Assembly (NCBI GenBank): GCA_963575745.1
Contig: CAUYUJ010006324.1
Coordinates: forward strand, 362,501 to 426,500
Source: Prorocentrum cordatum
Lineage: Eukaryota > Sar > Dinophyceae > Prorocentrales > Prorocentraceae
DNA: 64,000 nt
Reading direction: 5' to 3'
Positions 44,401 to 54,489 of the stretch are shown here, piece by piece (position 1 is the stretch's first letter; each line of letters begins with the position of its first letter). The notes under the pieces are model-generated. The model worked only from the letters and a program-made list of their open reading frames with translations. It did no database searches and was not told the DNA's origin. The translations under genes were made by a program, and so were the position numbers.

Positions 44401-44795
44401 CGGTCGTGGCCAACCGGACCTGCTCCGTGGGGCACTTCCAAGGGCAAGACCTCATCGCTACCCAAACCGACGTGCCGTTTTGCAGCTCCACGAGTCCTGG
44501 ACCAACCCATCTGTCTCTTTGAAGGGCGAAAGTTTTCTGGCCCCCCCGGGGAGCTCTCCTCCAGACGTAAGCCCGTTGACCTGGAGAGAAGTGTTTGTCT
44601 CGATGGGTGGGTGCGCGTGCTGCCCTAGCCAGACGACGTTGGTTGGACGACTCGAACAGTTCTTTTCGGGCCAACCTCCTGATGGCGCCCCGGCGGGCGA
44701 ACTCGGCCGCCGCGGTGTCCTGATCCCAAGAGCCAGGGGACAAGTCATCTGTTCCCACCACCTGCAGAGGGTCATCCCACGTAATGTCGTTGGGT
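44400..44795 (-). pseudogene. copia integrase C-terminal domain
   Basis: Contains RRLARKELFESSNQRRLARA, FSPGQRAYVWRRAPR, RDRWVGPGLVELQNGTSVWV and SCPWKCPTEQVRLA, the SH3-like DNA-binding tail typical of dinoflagellate copia integrases. A one-base frame change near 44795 separates it from the catalytic core. Confidence 0.8.
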
Positions 44796-45339
44796 ATCCG
44801 GGATTAATGCCGAAAACCATCTGACAAGGAGTAAACCCTCCCCGGTGCAGGTACCGATTCTTCGCGGCCGTCACTTCGTGGACCAGCGTTTCGAGCTCCA
44901 GCGTGGTGGTGACGAGAATGGTCTCGGAGGCCCGAACCAAGATGTCCTCAACCCAGCCCCCGTGTCTCTCGGCTCGACCGTTCTGCCGCGGACTCTCTGA
45001 GTCCGTGGCGTGCTGAAAGACCCCCAGATGTTCCAAACCTCGTTCGAAATGACCCCGGAACTCAAGCCCTCCGTCCGTGATGGCGAACAAGGGGGGCCCG
45101 AAAGGTCTCACCCAGGTCCTCCTAAAGGCCCTCCAGGCTCCCAGGGCCGTGCCATCGTACATTTCCACGACCTGATAGTTGGTCCCATGGCAAATGACGT
45201 TGAGAAAGGGCATCTGTTCCTCCTTAAAGATGACGTAGAAGGTATCTAGCGCGATGATTCGATTGAACTCGAACGTTCTAGGTACCGCCACAAGGCGACT
45301 GCTAGCTGGACGAGAGTGCGCGGCGCAATCGCCACATCG
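44790..45339 (-). pseudogene. copia integrase catalytic core
   Basis: The DDE triad is present: Asp in IIALDTFYVIF, Asp in FAITDGGLEFRGHF and Glu in SESPRQNGRAERHGGW, with spacing typical of the rve fold. MVFGINPGYP follows. An in-frame TAG at 45340-45342 cuts it from the zinc domain upstream, and the frameshift near 44795 from its tail. It would insert element cDNA into the host genome. Confidence 0.88.
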
Positions 45340-45520
45340 CTACTCGTCCTGCACAAACTTGAGCACCTCGGGCTTAGCTTGGGCGCCTCTAAGGACCTTC
45401 AGGAAAACGTCTTTATGGGGGTGACCTAAATTGACGTGCATCTTATGTATGAGCCTTCTGACTTTCGGGGTGATCTCAAAGGGGCGATCCTGGGCTACCC
45501 CCTCAGGGTCCGGATCGCCC
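45310..45520 (-). pseudogene. pre-integrase HHCC zinc domain
   Basis: RRLIHKMHVNLGHPHKDVFL supplies the two histidines and RCGDCAAH, just after the TAG at 45340-45342, the two cysteines. The stop falls inside the finger. Confidence 0.8.
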
Positions 45521-45639
45521 TCTAGGGCTTCACCCTCTTCGACGTCGGCCGGGTAGCTCTCGGCAAGGTACAGCTCGGGTCCCCCAGCCTCTCTCGCCAC
45601 CCTGATTTGTCCCGGTGAGGTCCCGGAAATGGCCGCATT

Positions 45640-46560
45640 GGTGCTGGCCCGAACGGCCTCGGCAAAAGCTCGGGCAAACTTCGGCGGATACACTCGAGAC
45701 CTAGCTGTCATTGAACTGCCTATGAGATGAGCGTGCCAGTGGTCGCCAGTGCACCTCGACCCGGCAAATCGATCCAAAAAGGCATCGCAATTAGACATTA
45801 GCCTCGTGGGTTTCTTCGACAAGGTCCCATCTCCCGACACTGATGAACCGAAACGACAACGATCAACGCACATTGACCCAACTCCAGGGAGGTTCTGCAC
45901 ATAGCGGACCATCTCGGTCCTCCATGACCCCGCGGTGACGGGGTGTTCGAAGGCGAATTTTCTCCCCTGTTGGCATTGTTATAAAGACACCTCCATCGCG
46001 AAACCGAGCAGAACGATAGCTTCAGCGTTCTTGCGACGCTGCTCCAGAGTCGTTTCCAGATGGGCGGTGGCGTTGTGCGCTATGGAGAAGGCATCGCAAG
46101 GGGGTTCCAGTCTAGTCATCCAGGGTTTATGCTTTTGCTGAAAAGTACGAAACTCCTGCCGGTGCTGTTCTTTTAGAAAGTCCCATCCTCCTTCCTTGTC
46201 GAAGCTGCCCAGGCACACCACTCCGGCGTGGTCAGAGTAGTGAGCGACCCTAGGAGGAAAGAAGACCTCGACAAAGGCCCGGCTCCTAAGCTGGGCTCTG
46301 TAAAGCTTGGTTTTGTCGGAACAACCCCTCCCCTCCCCAAATTTTCTCCTTTCCCCTTTCGTTAGGTATACCTCTCGATCATCTGGCCACTGATCCCCGA
46401 AAATGGTGTCGTCAAGCTCCGGGCAATAGAACTGGGTTTGGCCGTCCTTCTCCTGGATCGGTTCAACCTCGAACACCCTGCCCAGTTTCTGACACCGCGC
46501 ACCTGAACTGATCTCGAAAATGTTCCAGTGGTTGGGATCCCCTATCCTCGTACTGGTACT
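45640..46560 (-). pseudogene. methyltransferase-like domain of the copia polyprotein
   Basis: In order: YCPELDDTIFGDQWPDDREV, a basic segment, AFVEVFFPPRVAHYSDHAGV, GGWDFLKEQHRQEF, LEPPCDAFSIAHN (about 46080-46120), IVLLGFAMEVSL, a TAA stop (45979-45981), then in the same frame QGRKFAFEHPVTAGSW, KPTRLMSNCDAFL and RVYPPKFARAFAEAV. I know this module from dinoflagellate copia polyproteins. The PPC-x-AFS and EHP strings resemble motifs IV and VI of cytosine-5 DNA methyltransferases (PC and ENV), and retroelement-borne cytosine methyltransferases are reported in dinoflagellates. That this domain is one of them is inference. It is split by a single stop here. Confidence 0.6.
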
Positions 46561-46622
46561 GTCGTGGAGGCCCGGGCGTCGGCTCAGGCCCACCTGCCGC
46601 CGCCCTCGTGACCCCGCGTCTT

Positions 46623-48455
46623 TCACCCAGTCTGCCCCCGCCCCTCCTTGGCCAGGCGCTTCTTCTCGGCGTCCTTCATCTGCTGCTGCTGCCTCCAGGC
46701 CGCTTCCTCTGGGTTCTCCGTCGGCGTCCACGGATCCCCTCTGGCTGACGAAGGCCCCGTCGCAGAAGGCCTCGTCGGGCGCTGGACCCTCTGCTGAGGC
46801 TGCTGCCCGCCGCCCTGCATCGGGCCGCTCTGCGCCCAAGTGAGCTGCTGGGCGGGCGCCGCTGGAGCCGTCGCCGGGGGCTGCTGCTGAGTGCCTCCTG
46901 GCGTCGAGGGCATCGCGAAGCTGCTGATCGTGGAGGGCGAGAGAAGAGCTCCCTGCTGATCGCGAAGACCCCGAGGATTGTCCGCCCTGGTCTCGCCCAT
47001 GGCGTAGCCGATCGGCGGAGGCCATGCTGCACTCGATGTCCGATGAGTCGCCGTGCCGGCGCCGTGCGACCGGTAGGCGCTCACCACTGGGGCCGTGCCG
47101 ACAAAGCCCCAGCCCCCCTCCTGAGTCGCAGCTGCGGCCGCCGACGGAGTTCCACACCTCGGAGAGGGCATAGCCGCGATCGAGACTCCGTGAGGCGGCG
47201 TCTGCAGCGGCGGGGGCTGCTGAAGTGCCGGAGGAGTGGCGATGCTGTGATGCTCCGCTCCCGCCGGCGCTGGCGGTGGTCTGACTGTGGCTGGCCCCTG
47301 CCCCAGCTCCACGTGTTTCACACTCGCACTTGCCTCTGGGGTCGACACTTCTGCCTCGCTTTTCCAACCTGTTGCCTGCGGCGCCTTGGGCACCGGCCCC
47401 TGGGGCGCCTTGGGGACCGGCTCTCGCGCCACCAGTGGAGGCGGTGACTTCGTTGCGGCGGGTCCGGTCAGAACCCGCGCCGTCGACGAAGGCGCCGAGA
47501 GCTGCTGGAGCTTCGACTGGAGCGTCGCGACAGCCTCCATCTGGCCCGACACCGTCGCGCAGAGCTGGTTGATGGAGGACTCCGGCTGATTCTGCTTGTT
47601 GGCCATCTGCTGCAGGAGGCGCACGGTCTCGTCGCCGCCGTCGTCCGAGCTGGCCGAGGGCTCCATCGCCGCTCTCTTGGCTGGAGAGGGCGCCGCCTGT
47701 CGGCGACGCTGGGCCCTCTGCTCCTTGGCCTGCTCCTCCACGTCGTGCATGATTACGTCGGGCTGCTCCGCCTCGACCTGTTGATAGGGTGTTCCAGCCG
47801 CCTGAGCGTCGACCGATGCTGGCCAGGGCGGCACCGTTCCTGCCGACGTTCTCGCCGTTGGTACCCCTGGCGGAGGAGCTGGGGCTGCCACTAATGCCTG
47901 CCACTCTGGATCGGCTCCGCCCAGCTGGGCGAAGCCCTTTCCACGCAGCGAGCAAGTGGCCGTCTGGCGCTTGCACGCGCAGGTCATCTCCTTCTTGGGC
48001 GTGGACTTGTCTGGCTTGGTGTCCTGGTAGGCGACTCGCATGGTGCACGGCCCACACACCCACCAACGCCCATGCCCATTGCTGCCAAACTCCACGTGGA
48101 TGGGCATGCGGCGGCACGTGTAGAACTGCGGCGGGATCACCCGCATGCGCTTGACGAGATTCGTCGGCCAGAAGCGTCGATTGATCATCATCCTGCCGAA
48201 CTCGTCGGCTAGCTTGGAGAGCCAGAATACCATGGCTCCCACCGCAGCCGCCCATGACCTCTGGCCGCGGCTCATGGACTGTAGAACTGGCGCTCCGGTG
48301 GCCGCGTAGGTCCACTGCTGGTGATCGCCCAGCTGTTCGCCCATCGTCGTTGGACGGTTGGCCCGGCGCTGCGCCTCGGTCTGCTCCTTCTTCTTGCCCT
48401 TGGAGGTGGAGGAGCCTCGGGGGCCATTGACTGAGTTCACGCCCGGCGGCGGCAT
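46623..48455 (-). CDS. 610-codon ORF inside the copia element, unknown Cys-rich protein
   Basis: A continuous frame starting MPPPGVNSVNG and ending with TGA at 46623. The N-terminal part is protein-like: SWAAAVGAMVFWLSKLADEF (residues 67-86) is hydrophobic or amphipathic. A Cys-rich module then follows (C114, C134-x2-C137, C159-x-C161, C168, around WWVCGPCTMRVAYQ), perhaps a zinc ribbon. A Pro/Gln/Ser-rich tail contains a short coiled-coil candidate (ETVRLLQQMANKQNQ to LQSKLQQLSA, about 275-330) and a charged end. It lies between protease and the methyltransferase-like domain, where I expect only a short linker, and in a different frame from both. The longer frame overlapping it is Arg/Gly/Ala-rich and looks like a shadow. 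Possibly a second gag-like ORF or a captured gene. Confidence 0.55.
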   Translation of the reverse strand: MPPPGVNSVNGPRGSSTSKGKKKEQTEAQRRANRPTTMGEQLGDHQQWTYAATGAPVLQSMSRGQRSWAAAVGAMVFWLSKLADEFGRMMINRRFWPTNLVKRMRVIPPQFYTCRRMPIHVEFGSNGHGRWWVCGPCTMRVAYQDTKPDKSTPKKEMTCACKRQTATCSLRGKGFAQLGGADPEWQALVAAPAPPPGVPTARTSAGTVPPWPASVDAQAAGTPYQQVEAEQPDVIMHDVEEQAKEQRAQRRRQAAPSPAKRAAMEPSASSDDGGDETVRLLQQMANKQNQPESSINQLCATVSGQMEAVATLQSKLQQLSAPSSTARVLTGPAATKSPPPLVAREPVPKAPQGPVPKAPQATGWKSEAEVSTPEASASVKHVELGQGPATVRPPPAPAGAEHHSIATPPALQQPPPLQTPPHGVSIAAMPSPRCGTPSAAAAATQEGGWGFVGTAPVVSAYRSHGAGTATHRTSSAAWPPPIGYAMGETRADNPRGLRDQQGALLSPSTISSFAMPSTPGGTQQQPPATAPAAPAQQLTWAQSGPMQGGGQQPQQRVQRPTRPSATGPSSARGDPWTPTENPEEAAWRQQQQMKDAEKKRLAKEGRGQTG

Positions 48456-49021
48456 GGCTCCGTCTCACGGGTGCACTGCCGAACCCGACGTGACGATAGA
48501 GTCTCTGGGAAACGTTCCCGTCGGGCTCGCTGAGATAGCTGGTGGCTCGAATGCTCGAGCCCAGCCGCTGCGTGATGACGAACGCGATGATCCAGATGAA
48601 CGGCTGCTTGGTTCTGGACGTCTCTCGTCTCCGAAACGACCGAAATTCACAAGCCTCTCGCCTTCCAGGTCGCCCCTGCCGTCGTACCCGTTCTTCTCCT
48701 TCGGTTTTCCTAAGCGCCGCTCTGCTATCCTTAGTTCGATCCGGGAGGACGCTAGGCTGTGTGAGCTGCGATCTGCGTTCCTGGGAGTTCGTGTCTTGGC
48801 CCTCTGGGGCCTCTCGAGTTCCCGCGCCTTCCCGGGGCCCCGAGTCGGCCAGCTGTCCTGGACGCGCGGCCCCCTGGGGTTTTCGCGGAGGAGGAATCGA
48901 GCCTGACCCAGGCCCAGAGGACGATGGCGGGGAGACGATGATATACCTGGACATCGTCTCGCTCCTGAAATCTTGCCCCTTGACCTCCGGATGCTGGCTC
49001 AGCACCGAGGGGGGGCACTTG

Positions 49022-49440
49022 AAAACTGCTCCCGGAGTGGGCATTCCGAAATCGTCTAAGCGCATAGTGCGATGTCCGGTGGGAAGCCGACGCATGTCAG
49101 CCTTTACCCCCAGACGCTTGAGTTCGATCTGATTCGTGCTTAGGTCGACACTCGCTCATAGCATCTCCTGAAACCCTACTGGGAGGAGGGGTGGCACGTC
49201 CTCTTTGAGGACGTCCAACTCGATGACCCCCATCTTCCCTTGGATGCACGTGGGGATCAGAGCAGTGCTCAAGACTGTCGTGCCCCCCCCCGATCCCGCG
49301 GGCCGAACGATTTCGGGGGGGCACCTGGGGCACTCGCAAGCCTCGCTTACTCAGGAGCTCGCAGTGCCGCTTCAAAGCAGGCATACCAATCAGTCCTTGA
49401 CCCGCTGCGGCATCGACGAGCATCTCGCCTGGGTCAACGC
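49022..49440 (-). pseudogene. copia aspartic protease, frameshifted
   Basis: The gag frame runs into GEMLVDAAAGQGLIGMPALK, in which DAAAG stands at the catalytic D-(T/S)-G position (about 49380-49430). After RGLRV the homology moves to another frame, near the seven-G run (plus) at 49315-49321, giving GGTTVLSTALIPTCIQGKMG and VIELDVLKEDVPPLLPVGFQ. An in-frame TGA at 49156-49158 follows, then ASVDLSTNQIELKRLGVKAD and RRLPTGHRTMRLDDFG. The protease would mature Gag-Pol. DAAAG rather than DSG/DTG may be lineage-specific or a decayed active site. Confidence 0.75.
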
Positions 49441-51085
49441 TCATGAGGGTGACGGTGGCGCTGTCGAAGTCCGGGTCGTGGCTCTGGGTCGGGTCAAGGA
49501 TGTTCGCATAGACGTAGGCATTGACATGCGCGGCGGCTGCTGCGGTTGCACCGTGGCCATTCCTCGCCGGACATTCACGAGACCAATGACCCTTCTGATT
49601 GCAATTTCTGCACCTCGTCCTCTTGATCAGCTCTGACAGTGGAAGACGTGATTTCCTCGGTCTGACCTGCCCATTGGCAGCGCGATGTCCGCGCGGCTGC
49701 CTGTGGGCCGGCTCTGGCTTGTCCTTACTGCGATCGAAGAACTTGCGATCCACCTTCATCTTGCGCTTGAGGTCCCGGTTCTGCTTCCACGTTTTGCGCC
49801 TCTCCTCCTGCATGGTCGCAAACGCTTGTGGAAGCTCGTCGTGGTGCAGGCCGAGACCCTCCAGCATCACGTAGACTTGCTGCTCGCCGTCGGTCTCCAA
49901 CGAAGAGACGTCGTCGTCCTCTAGGGTGGAGTCGAGATCGAGATCGTCCGCCTGCACGGAGTAGGTGGGCTCATCCTTGGGGAAACTATTGTCTGCCATG
50001 AGCGATCTCTTCTGGAAAGATCGGTGCTCTCGCCGGGCGACGTCCATCTCCCTGATCGCGGCGAGAGCCTCAGAGTAGGAATCGCGGGTCTTCATCATGG
50101 CCCTCATTAACTGCTGGCCTCTCTCGTGGAGACCGACACCGTCTGCTAGGAACATGAACTTCCAGTCCTCTGGGGCTGGAAGACCTAGAGTCGCCACCTT
50201 GTCGAATGCCAGGTCGATGCGGGCGGCGTACTCGGTGAGTCCTTCTCCTTGCCGTCGTCGGAATGAGAACAGACACTCTCTTCCGGCCTTCCTTTTCTCG
50301 TCATCCACCTTCTCGCCTGACAGGAGGTCCAGGCGCTCTATGATCTTGTCGGCAACGTTGTTGGAAGTGAGAACTTCGTCCGATAAATCGTCCATCTTCC
50401 TCTGGAGGTCTCGAGGAAGTACTTCGAGAATGCGATCCGCATGCTTATGAGCGGGAATGTCTGTGAGCTGCCGCCAACGTACAAGCTGGCGCCTCCATAG
50501 TTTGTACTCGTTCCAACTGCTCCAGGCGTCCGGGCCGGCGAAGCCCTTGCCCCGCTCGCCCCAGCCGCCCCAGTCCTTCAATGTGGAGTCGCCCTTCCAG
50601 CCGTCGTCCCAGCTGTCCCTCCCGCCGGACTTCCACCAGCCGCCCCGGTCGGCGTAGTCCTCGACGCCGTCTGAAGCGTCTCGCTCTCCGGCACGCCTCT
50701 GGCTCCAGGGGTCTCCACGCTGCCACGGATCTTCGTATTGATCTGGTGCTGCCCCACTGGCCCGTCCTTCGCCTGCGGCGTCGGTTGCCCGACCTGCTCG
50801 GCTGGACTCATGGACCTGGTCTCGCACCATCATGATCACCCTCTGCAGCTGCTGCGGCGATATTCCTGTGGCCGGGTCCGGCCTTGCAGGTGGCGGCGCC
50901 TCTGGTGGTGCCGGCCTCGCCGCTGTAGCAACTCCATCCAGCAGCGCTCTTAACTGCTCCTCCGAAAAGCGAAACTGGCCATCCTCATCTGCCCATTGTC
51001 TTGCTGTTCCCACGGCTGCAACGATCGGTCCCTGGCCTGCTGAGGCCGAGCTGTGAGGTGAATTAGCACCCTGCTCCTGAGACAT
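49345..51085 (-). CDS. copia Gag capsid/nucleocapsid
   Basis: I chose the ATG at 51083-51085 (MSQEQGANSP) because the upstream in-frame ATG at 51163 lies inside the LTR. The frame is intact through capsid-like sequence (WSSWNEYKLWRRQLVRWRQL, LPRDLQRKMDDLSDEVLTSN, FSFRRRQGEGLTEYAARIDL) and a basic linker. The CCHC zinc knuckle, C-x2-C-x4-H-x4-C (CRNCNQKGHWSREC), lies at 49571-49612. Gag assembles particles and binds element RNA through the knuckle. It continues in frame into the protease, as expected for a copia polyprotein. This is the best-preserved part of the element. Confidence 0.88.
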
Positions 51086-51116
51086 CGTCGGGTCCGCAGA
51101 ACCGAGCCTCCGCGGA

Positions 51117-51129
51117 GGATCCGCTACCA
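51117..51129 (-). other. primer-binding site candidate
   Basis: One base inside the 5' LTR the minus strand reads TGGTAGCGGATCC. The TGGTAGC start is complementary to a tRNA 3' end GCTACCA, as in initiator-Met tRNA; the match after seven bases is imperfect. Confidence 0.55.
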
Positions 51130-51130
51130 C

Positions 51131-51452
51131 TGTCTCCCCACCGACGTTATCTCCAGATGACAAGGTGTCCCCTTTTCTCCGTCAGCACGGTCTCAGTCCC
51201 AGTGCGATCTCCGATCGCGCTGCACAAGCAATCTTGCACTCGTAGTAGTAGGAGGAAGGAAGGGATGGGCTTTGGAATGGAATGGGTAGTGAGCGACGGA
51301 GGATTAACAACAAGTGAGTAGAAGAAGTATGGCCTTGAGCCAAAATCGTTACGGAGGGGGCCCAATTCCCGATCATATGGTTCAAGTCCAGGGAAAAGGG
51401 TGAGGTCTACTTTCCTCACCCGATCAATGAGCTAGAGGCGCTCATTCCCACA
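51131..51452 (-). repeat. 5' LTR
   Basis: TG...CA ends, 322 bp, 306 positions identical to the 3' LTR. The region next to gag marks this as the 5' copy. It contains a TTGAACC-type string (plus GGTTCAAGTCC at about 51380) resembling a tRNA B box, probably coincidental. Confidence 0.93.
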
Positions 51453-51830
51453 CCGTCCTCAACATGTGAAACGTTTGCAATATTTGAAAACGAATGCGCG
51501 CAGTGCTGAGGCGAGCGCCACATGTTGAAAACCACCCGTCCTCAATCCGTGAAATGTTTGCAAACCTTGAAAGTGAGTGCAAGCGGAGCTGAAACGAGAA
51601 CCACATGTTTAACACCATCCGTTCTCAATCCGTGAAACCCTTCCAACTTGTTAAGACAAATGCGCGCGGCGCTTAGGTGAGAACCACAATTTGAAAACCA
51701 CCCGCCCTCAATCCGTGAAGCTCTTACAATATGTTAAAACGAATGCGCGCGGCGCTTAGGCGAGAGAGAACCACATTTTGAAACCACCCGTCCTCCATGT
51801 GTAAAGCTGTTACCGTGTATTAAACATCAG
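51453..51830 (+). repeat. 83-bp satellite, right part, starting with CCGT target duplication
   Basis: Units begin at CTCAAC 51458, 51541, 51624, 51707 and 51793 (periods 83, 83, 83, 86). Joining 40928 to 51457 restores a normal ACCACCCGT-CCTCAA unit, which confirms the insertion site. Confidence 0.88.
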
Positions 51831-51839
51831 GGTCATAAA

Positions 51840-53380
51840 TGGTGAGGAAGTCTAAATCGAACCGCTGGGCCCGCCCTTTCGACTGGCCTCGGGGTGCGAC
51901 AGGGAGGAGTTATCTAGAAGGGACAGGAATGGAGAAAGAGGAGGAGGCGGAGGAGGAGGAGGAGGGAGGAGGTGGATGCTCTCCCTACCCTGGCGGGAGA
52001 ATTCATGCGCCCGACGCGGCAGCAAGGCGCACACCCCTCCCCGAGCCCACCCAGGGTAGCCGAAGCCGCTCGCCCAGGCCTCCACCTGAGGGGGGGTGGC
52101 GGACTCCGAGGACGGGCGGGTGGGGGAATTGCGGGGAGGACGTAGAGCAGGAGGATGACGACGGATTTGGATGACTCAGCGTTAGAGAAGTGCCCGTGTC
52201 GGAGATCCTGAAACTTCACAGCGAAGTGGAGACGCGGAGGAGAGTGACGTGGAGGAGTGGGAGGAGTGGGAGGAGGAGGAGGAGGCTGCGGAGGAGGAGG
52301 AGTGCCCAATAACTAGAGAGAGACGACGGGTGAGGGCGAGAGGAACCGGTGGGAGGAGGCTGACGCCACCGCAGCGGGCTGCCGACGAGAAAACGCGCGC
52401 GTGCCATCGCCCGCCGCTGCTTCTCAGCAGACGCCGGGCTCCGCGGATCACCCTCTCGACTCTCGACATCGCTTCCCAGTGGCCCAAATCGTGCTGTACA
52501 TCTGATCACACGCCACATCCATCGCTCCGTCGACGTCCCTCATTCCTCCTCTCTTCCCGTCCCTCCCATCGTACTTGGTGAATCCGACTTCCACCACGTG
52601 GTTTCTCATTGTGACGCACGTTTCGAACATTGGGGTAGGTCCTCTTCTGAGGCCACAGAGGCCGCGGCATTCTCACACGCGCCTGAAGTTCAGTGCAGCG
52701 CGCGAGCCAAGACAACCACAGGTCAAGTTTCGGTGTTGGAACGCCCGCGGGGGTGAGAACCTTGCTTCTCCCCTCGCCGCTCTCCCAATCGACCCCAGAC
52801 ATCTCCGTGAACGCGCACTGGCCGGGACCCCGAGGTGGACACGGCCGTGGCGACGAGGGCCTCCCTCCGAATGCCCAGACGAGGAGGAGCATCCCTTCCC
52901 TCCCGCCCACCCTGAGGGGCAACGATCGGGGGGGACAAGCTCAGGGGGGCGGGATATCGAGCTGGAATCGGCGATATATGGCGGATAGATCGACGACAGG
53001 CCCCCGATAGCGGAGCCGCACGCTCCTGAGCGGTGCGGGCTGTCGGGCACTTGTCGACGACGACTGGGCGATAGGGGTCGATGCATCCCACCCGAGCCTA
53101 TGCCCCCCCTGCTCTAATGCCCCTGACACCCTCCGACGAGCCGATCTTCCTTCGAGTCGCCGCCTGCAGAATTCTCGCTCCCTCTCCCCGGGCTGCCCTT
53201 TCCCCATGCCGAGGTGACTTCTGACGGCCCCCGGGGCTCGGGAGCGGCACAACGGCACCCTCAGGGCCGAAAGCGGAAGAGAAGACCGGCGGCGCGATTC
53301 CTGATCGATTCTCGCCAGGAGGCCTGTTGGCGGCGCGCCCAGGGGGAAACCGAGAGGGGGGGCAGGCCTTCTCAGGAGGC
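51840..53380. other. no gene recognised
   Basis: GGA-rich patches at 51930-51975 and 52245-52290, otherwise complex. Overlapping 100-140 codon frames on both strands (for example plus 52575-52988 with QVKFRCWNARGGENL) could not be tied to a family. Confidence 0.45.
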
Positions 53381-53412
53381 GGCGGGGCTTCTCAGAACCC
53401 CTCGCGCCCTCC

Positions 53413-53545
53413 TCGAACCCCTTGCGCCTTCGGAGAAGGCTCAGAAAGCTTCCCACACAGGCCGGAGGCCCTCCTCGAACCCCTGACGGCTTCGGAGAAG
53501 GCTGAGAAAGCTTCCCACACAGGCCGGAGGCCTCCTGAGCCTTCC
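53413..53545. repeat. ~68-bp tandem duplication
   Basis: CTTCGGAGAAGGCT.AGAAAGCTTCCCACACAGGCCGGAGGC occurs at 53429 and 53491 (motif split by one variable base). CCTCCTCGAACCCC starts each unit and also occurs at 55828. Confidence 0.8.
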
Positions 53546-54034
53546 GAGGAGGCCCGCCTCCATTGGGTAAAAAGATCGACCCCCGGACCCATCCAGGGGT
53601 GCGCCCTGGCCAAACTTCGAGGGGAACCCGGCCGCGGCGGCGGTGACGCCCCAGGAGGGCCCCCACGCGGCGAGAGGCGCCCGAAACCCTCGATCCCCCA
53701 ACACCTCCAAGGTCGCCTAACTTCGCGCCCCGCGCTCCGCGAAGCACGGCGCGCCCCCGCGGGTGATCTCGGACCTCGGCTCCTGGCGCCCCCCCCTGGC
53801 TGGGCCCCCCCCCGAGAGATCCGGCGCCACGCCAAAGACGCAACGCCGCACCCAAAAACTCGACCATCGCCCCGGGCCCTTTTTTCTGCGCTGGCAGTTC
53901 TCGAGCCGGGACCCAGCAGAATCCGACGATCTTCCGAGCAGTCCCGCCCCCTCTGCCAGTGGTCTTCGGGTTATAACTCGGGCCTCTGGCCGCCGTTCGG
54001 GGGCGATCCGGGCACCCGCACCCCGATCGGCTGG

Positions 54035-54487
54035 CTAGCCGCCGAGGACCGACGAGGCGGCGAGGGGCCCGCGCCGGGGAGCGCGGTGACCGATCGACCG
54101 GGAGATGCTCGCCCTCTGCGTGCCGAGGGCCGCGGGCTCTGCCGCGGTGACCTCGGCCCTCTCCTCCTCCCTCTCCTCCTGCCCTGCATGCCCTGCATGC
54201 CCTCCTGCCCCGGCTGCCCTGCCCTCCTCGCTCCCCTCCCCTCCTCTCGGAGGAGGGCCGGTCGAGGCGACGGCGGCCGTCCCAGGTGTCGTGTCCACCT
54301 GCATGGGCCTCCTGGAGGCTTCGCGCCGCAGCGGCCGGATTCGTGCCGACGCACGCCTGGTCAAGATGGATCCTGGGAGGGGTCCGGGGCCTGATTCTGA
54401 GCGGACTTGAGCCGGGGGAGAGATCCGTCGTCGTCGCAACTGGCCGCCCTCCCACTCTGCCACGACGGGGTCCTTTCGGGGGTCCAT
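54035..54487 (-). CDS. candidate first exon, unknown protein
   Basis: From the ATG at 54485-54487 the frame reads MDPRKDPVVAEWEGGQLRRR, then ISPPAQVRSESGPGPLPGSI, a basic stretch, and QEEREEERAEVTAAEPAALG. The composition is more protein-like than neighbouring frames. It ends in Ala/Gly-rich sequence without a clear donor. It could be a disordered N-terminus or a retroelement gag relic. Confidence 0.3.
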   Translation of the reverse strand: MDPRKDPVVAEWEGGQLRRRRISPPAQVRSESGPGPLPGSILTRRASARIRPLRREASRRPMQVDTTPGTAAVASTGPPPRGGEGSEEGRAAGAGGHAGHAGQEEREEERAEVTAAEPAALGTQRASISRSIGHRAPRRGPLAASSVLGG

Positions 54488-54489
54488 GT

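Larger units (their letters stand above)
40929..51452 (-). mobile_element. Ty1/copia LTR retrotransposon, near full length, inactivated
   Basis: 10,524 bp bounded by 322-bp LTRs and a CCGT duplication. Read on the minus strand, the order is gag, protease, extra ORF, methyltransferase-like domain, pre-integrase zinc domain, integrase, reverse transcriptase, RNase H. Integrase before RT identifies Ty1/copia rather than Ty3/gypsy. In-frame stops at 49156-49158, 45979-45981 and 45340-45342, and frame changes near 49.32, 44.80 and within the RT, make it non-autonomous. LTRs differ at 16 of 322 positions by my alignment, so the insertion is not recent. Confidence 0.93.

Noticed and set aside
45979-49095. 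A single 1038-codon protein across copia pol
   Set aside because: Its ends are genuine pol sequence, but between about 46.6 and 48.5 kb it is an Arg/Gly/Ala-rich shadow of the better-supported 610-codon ORF, so it is not one protein.
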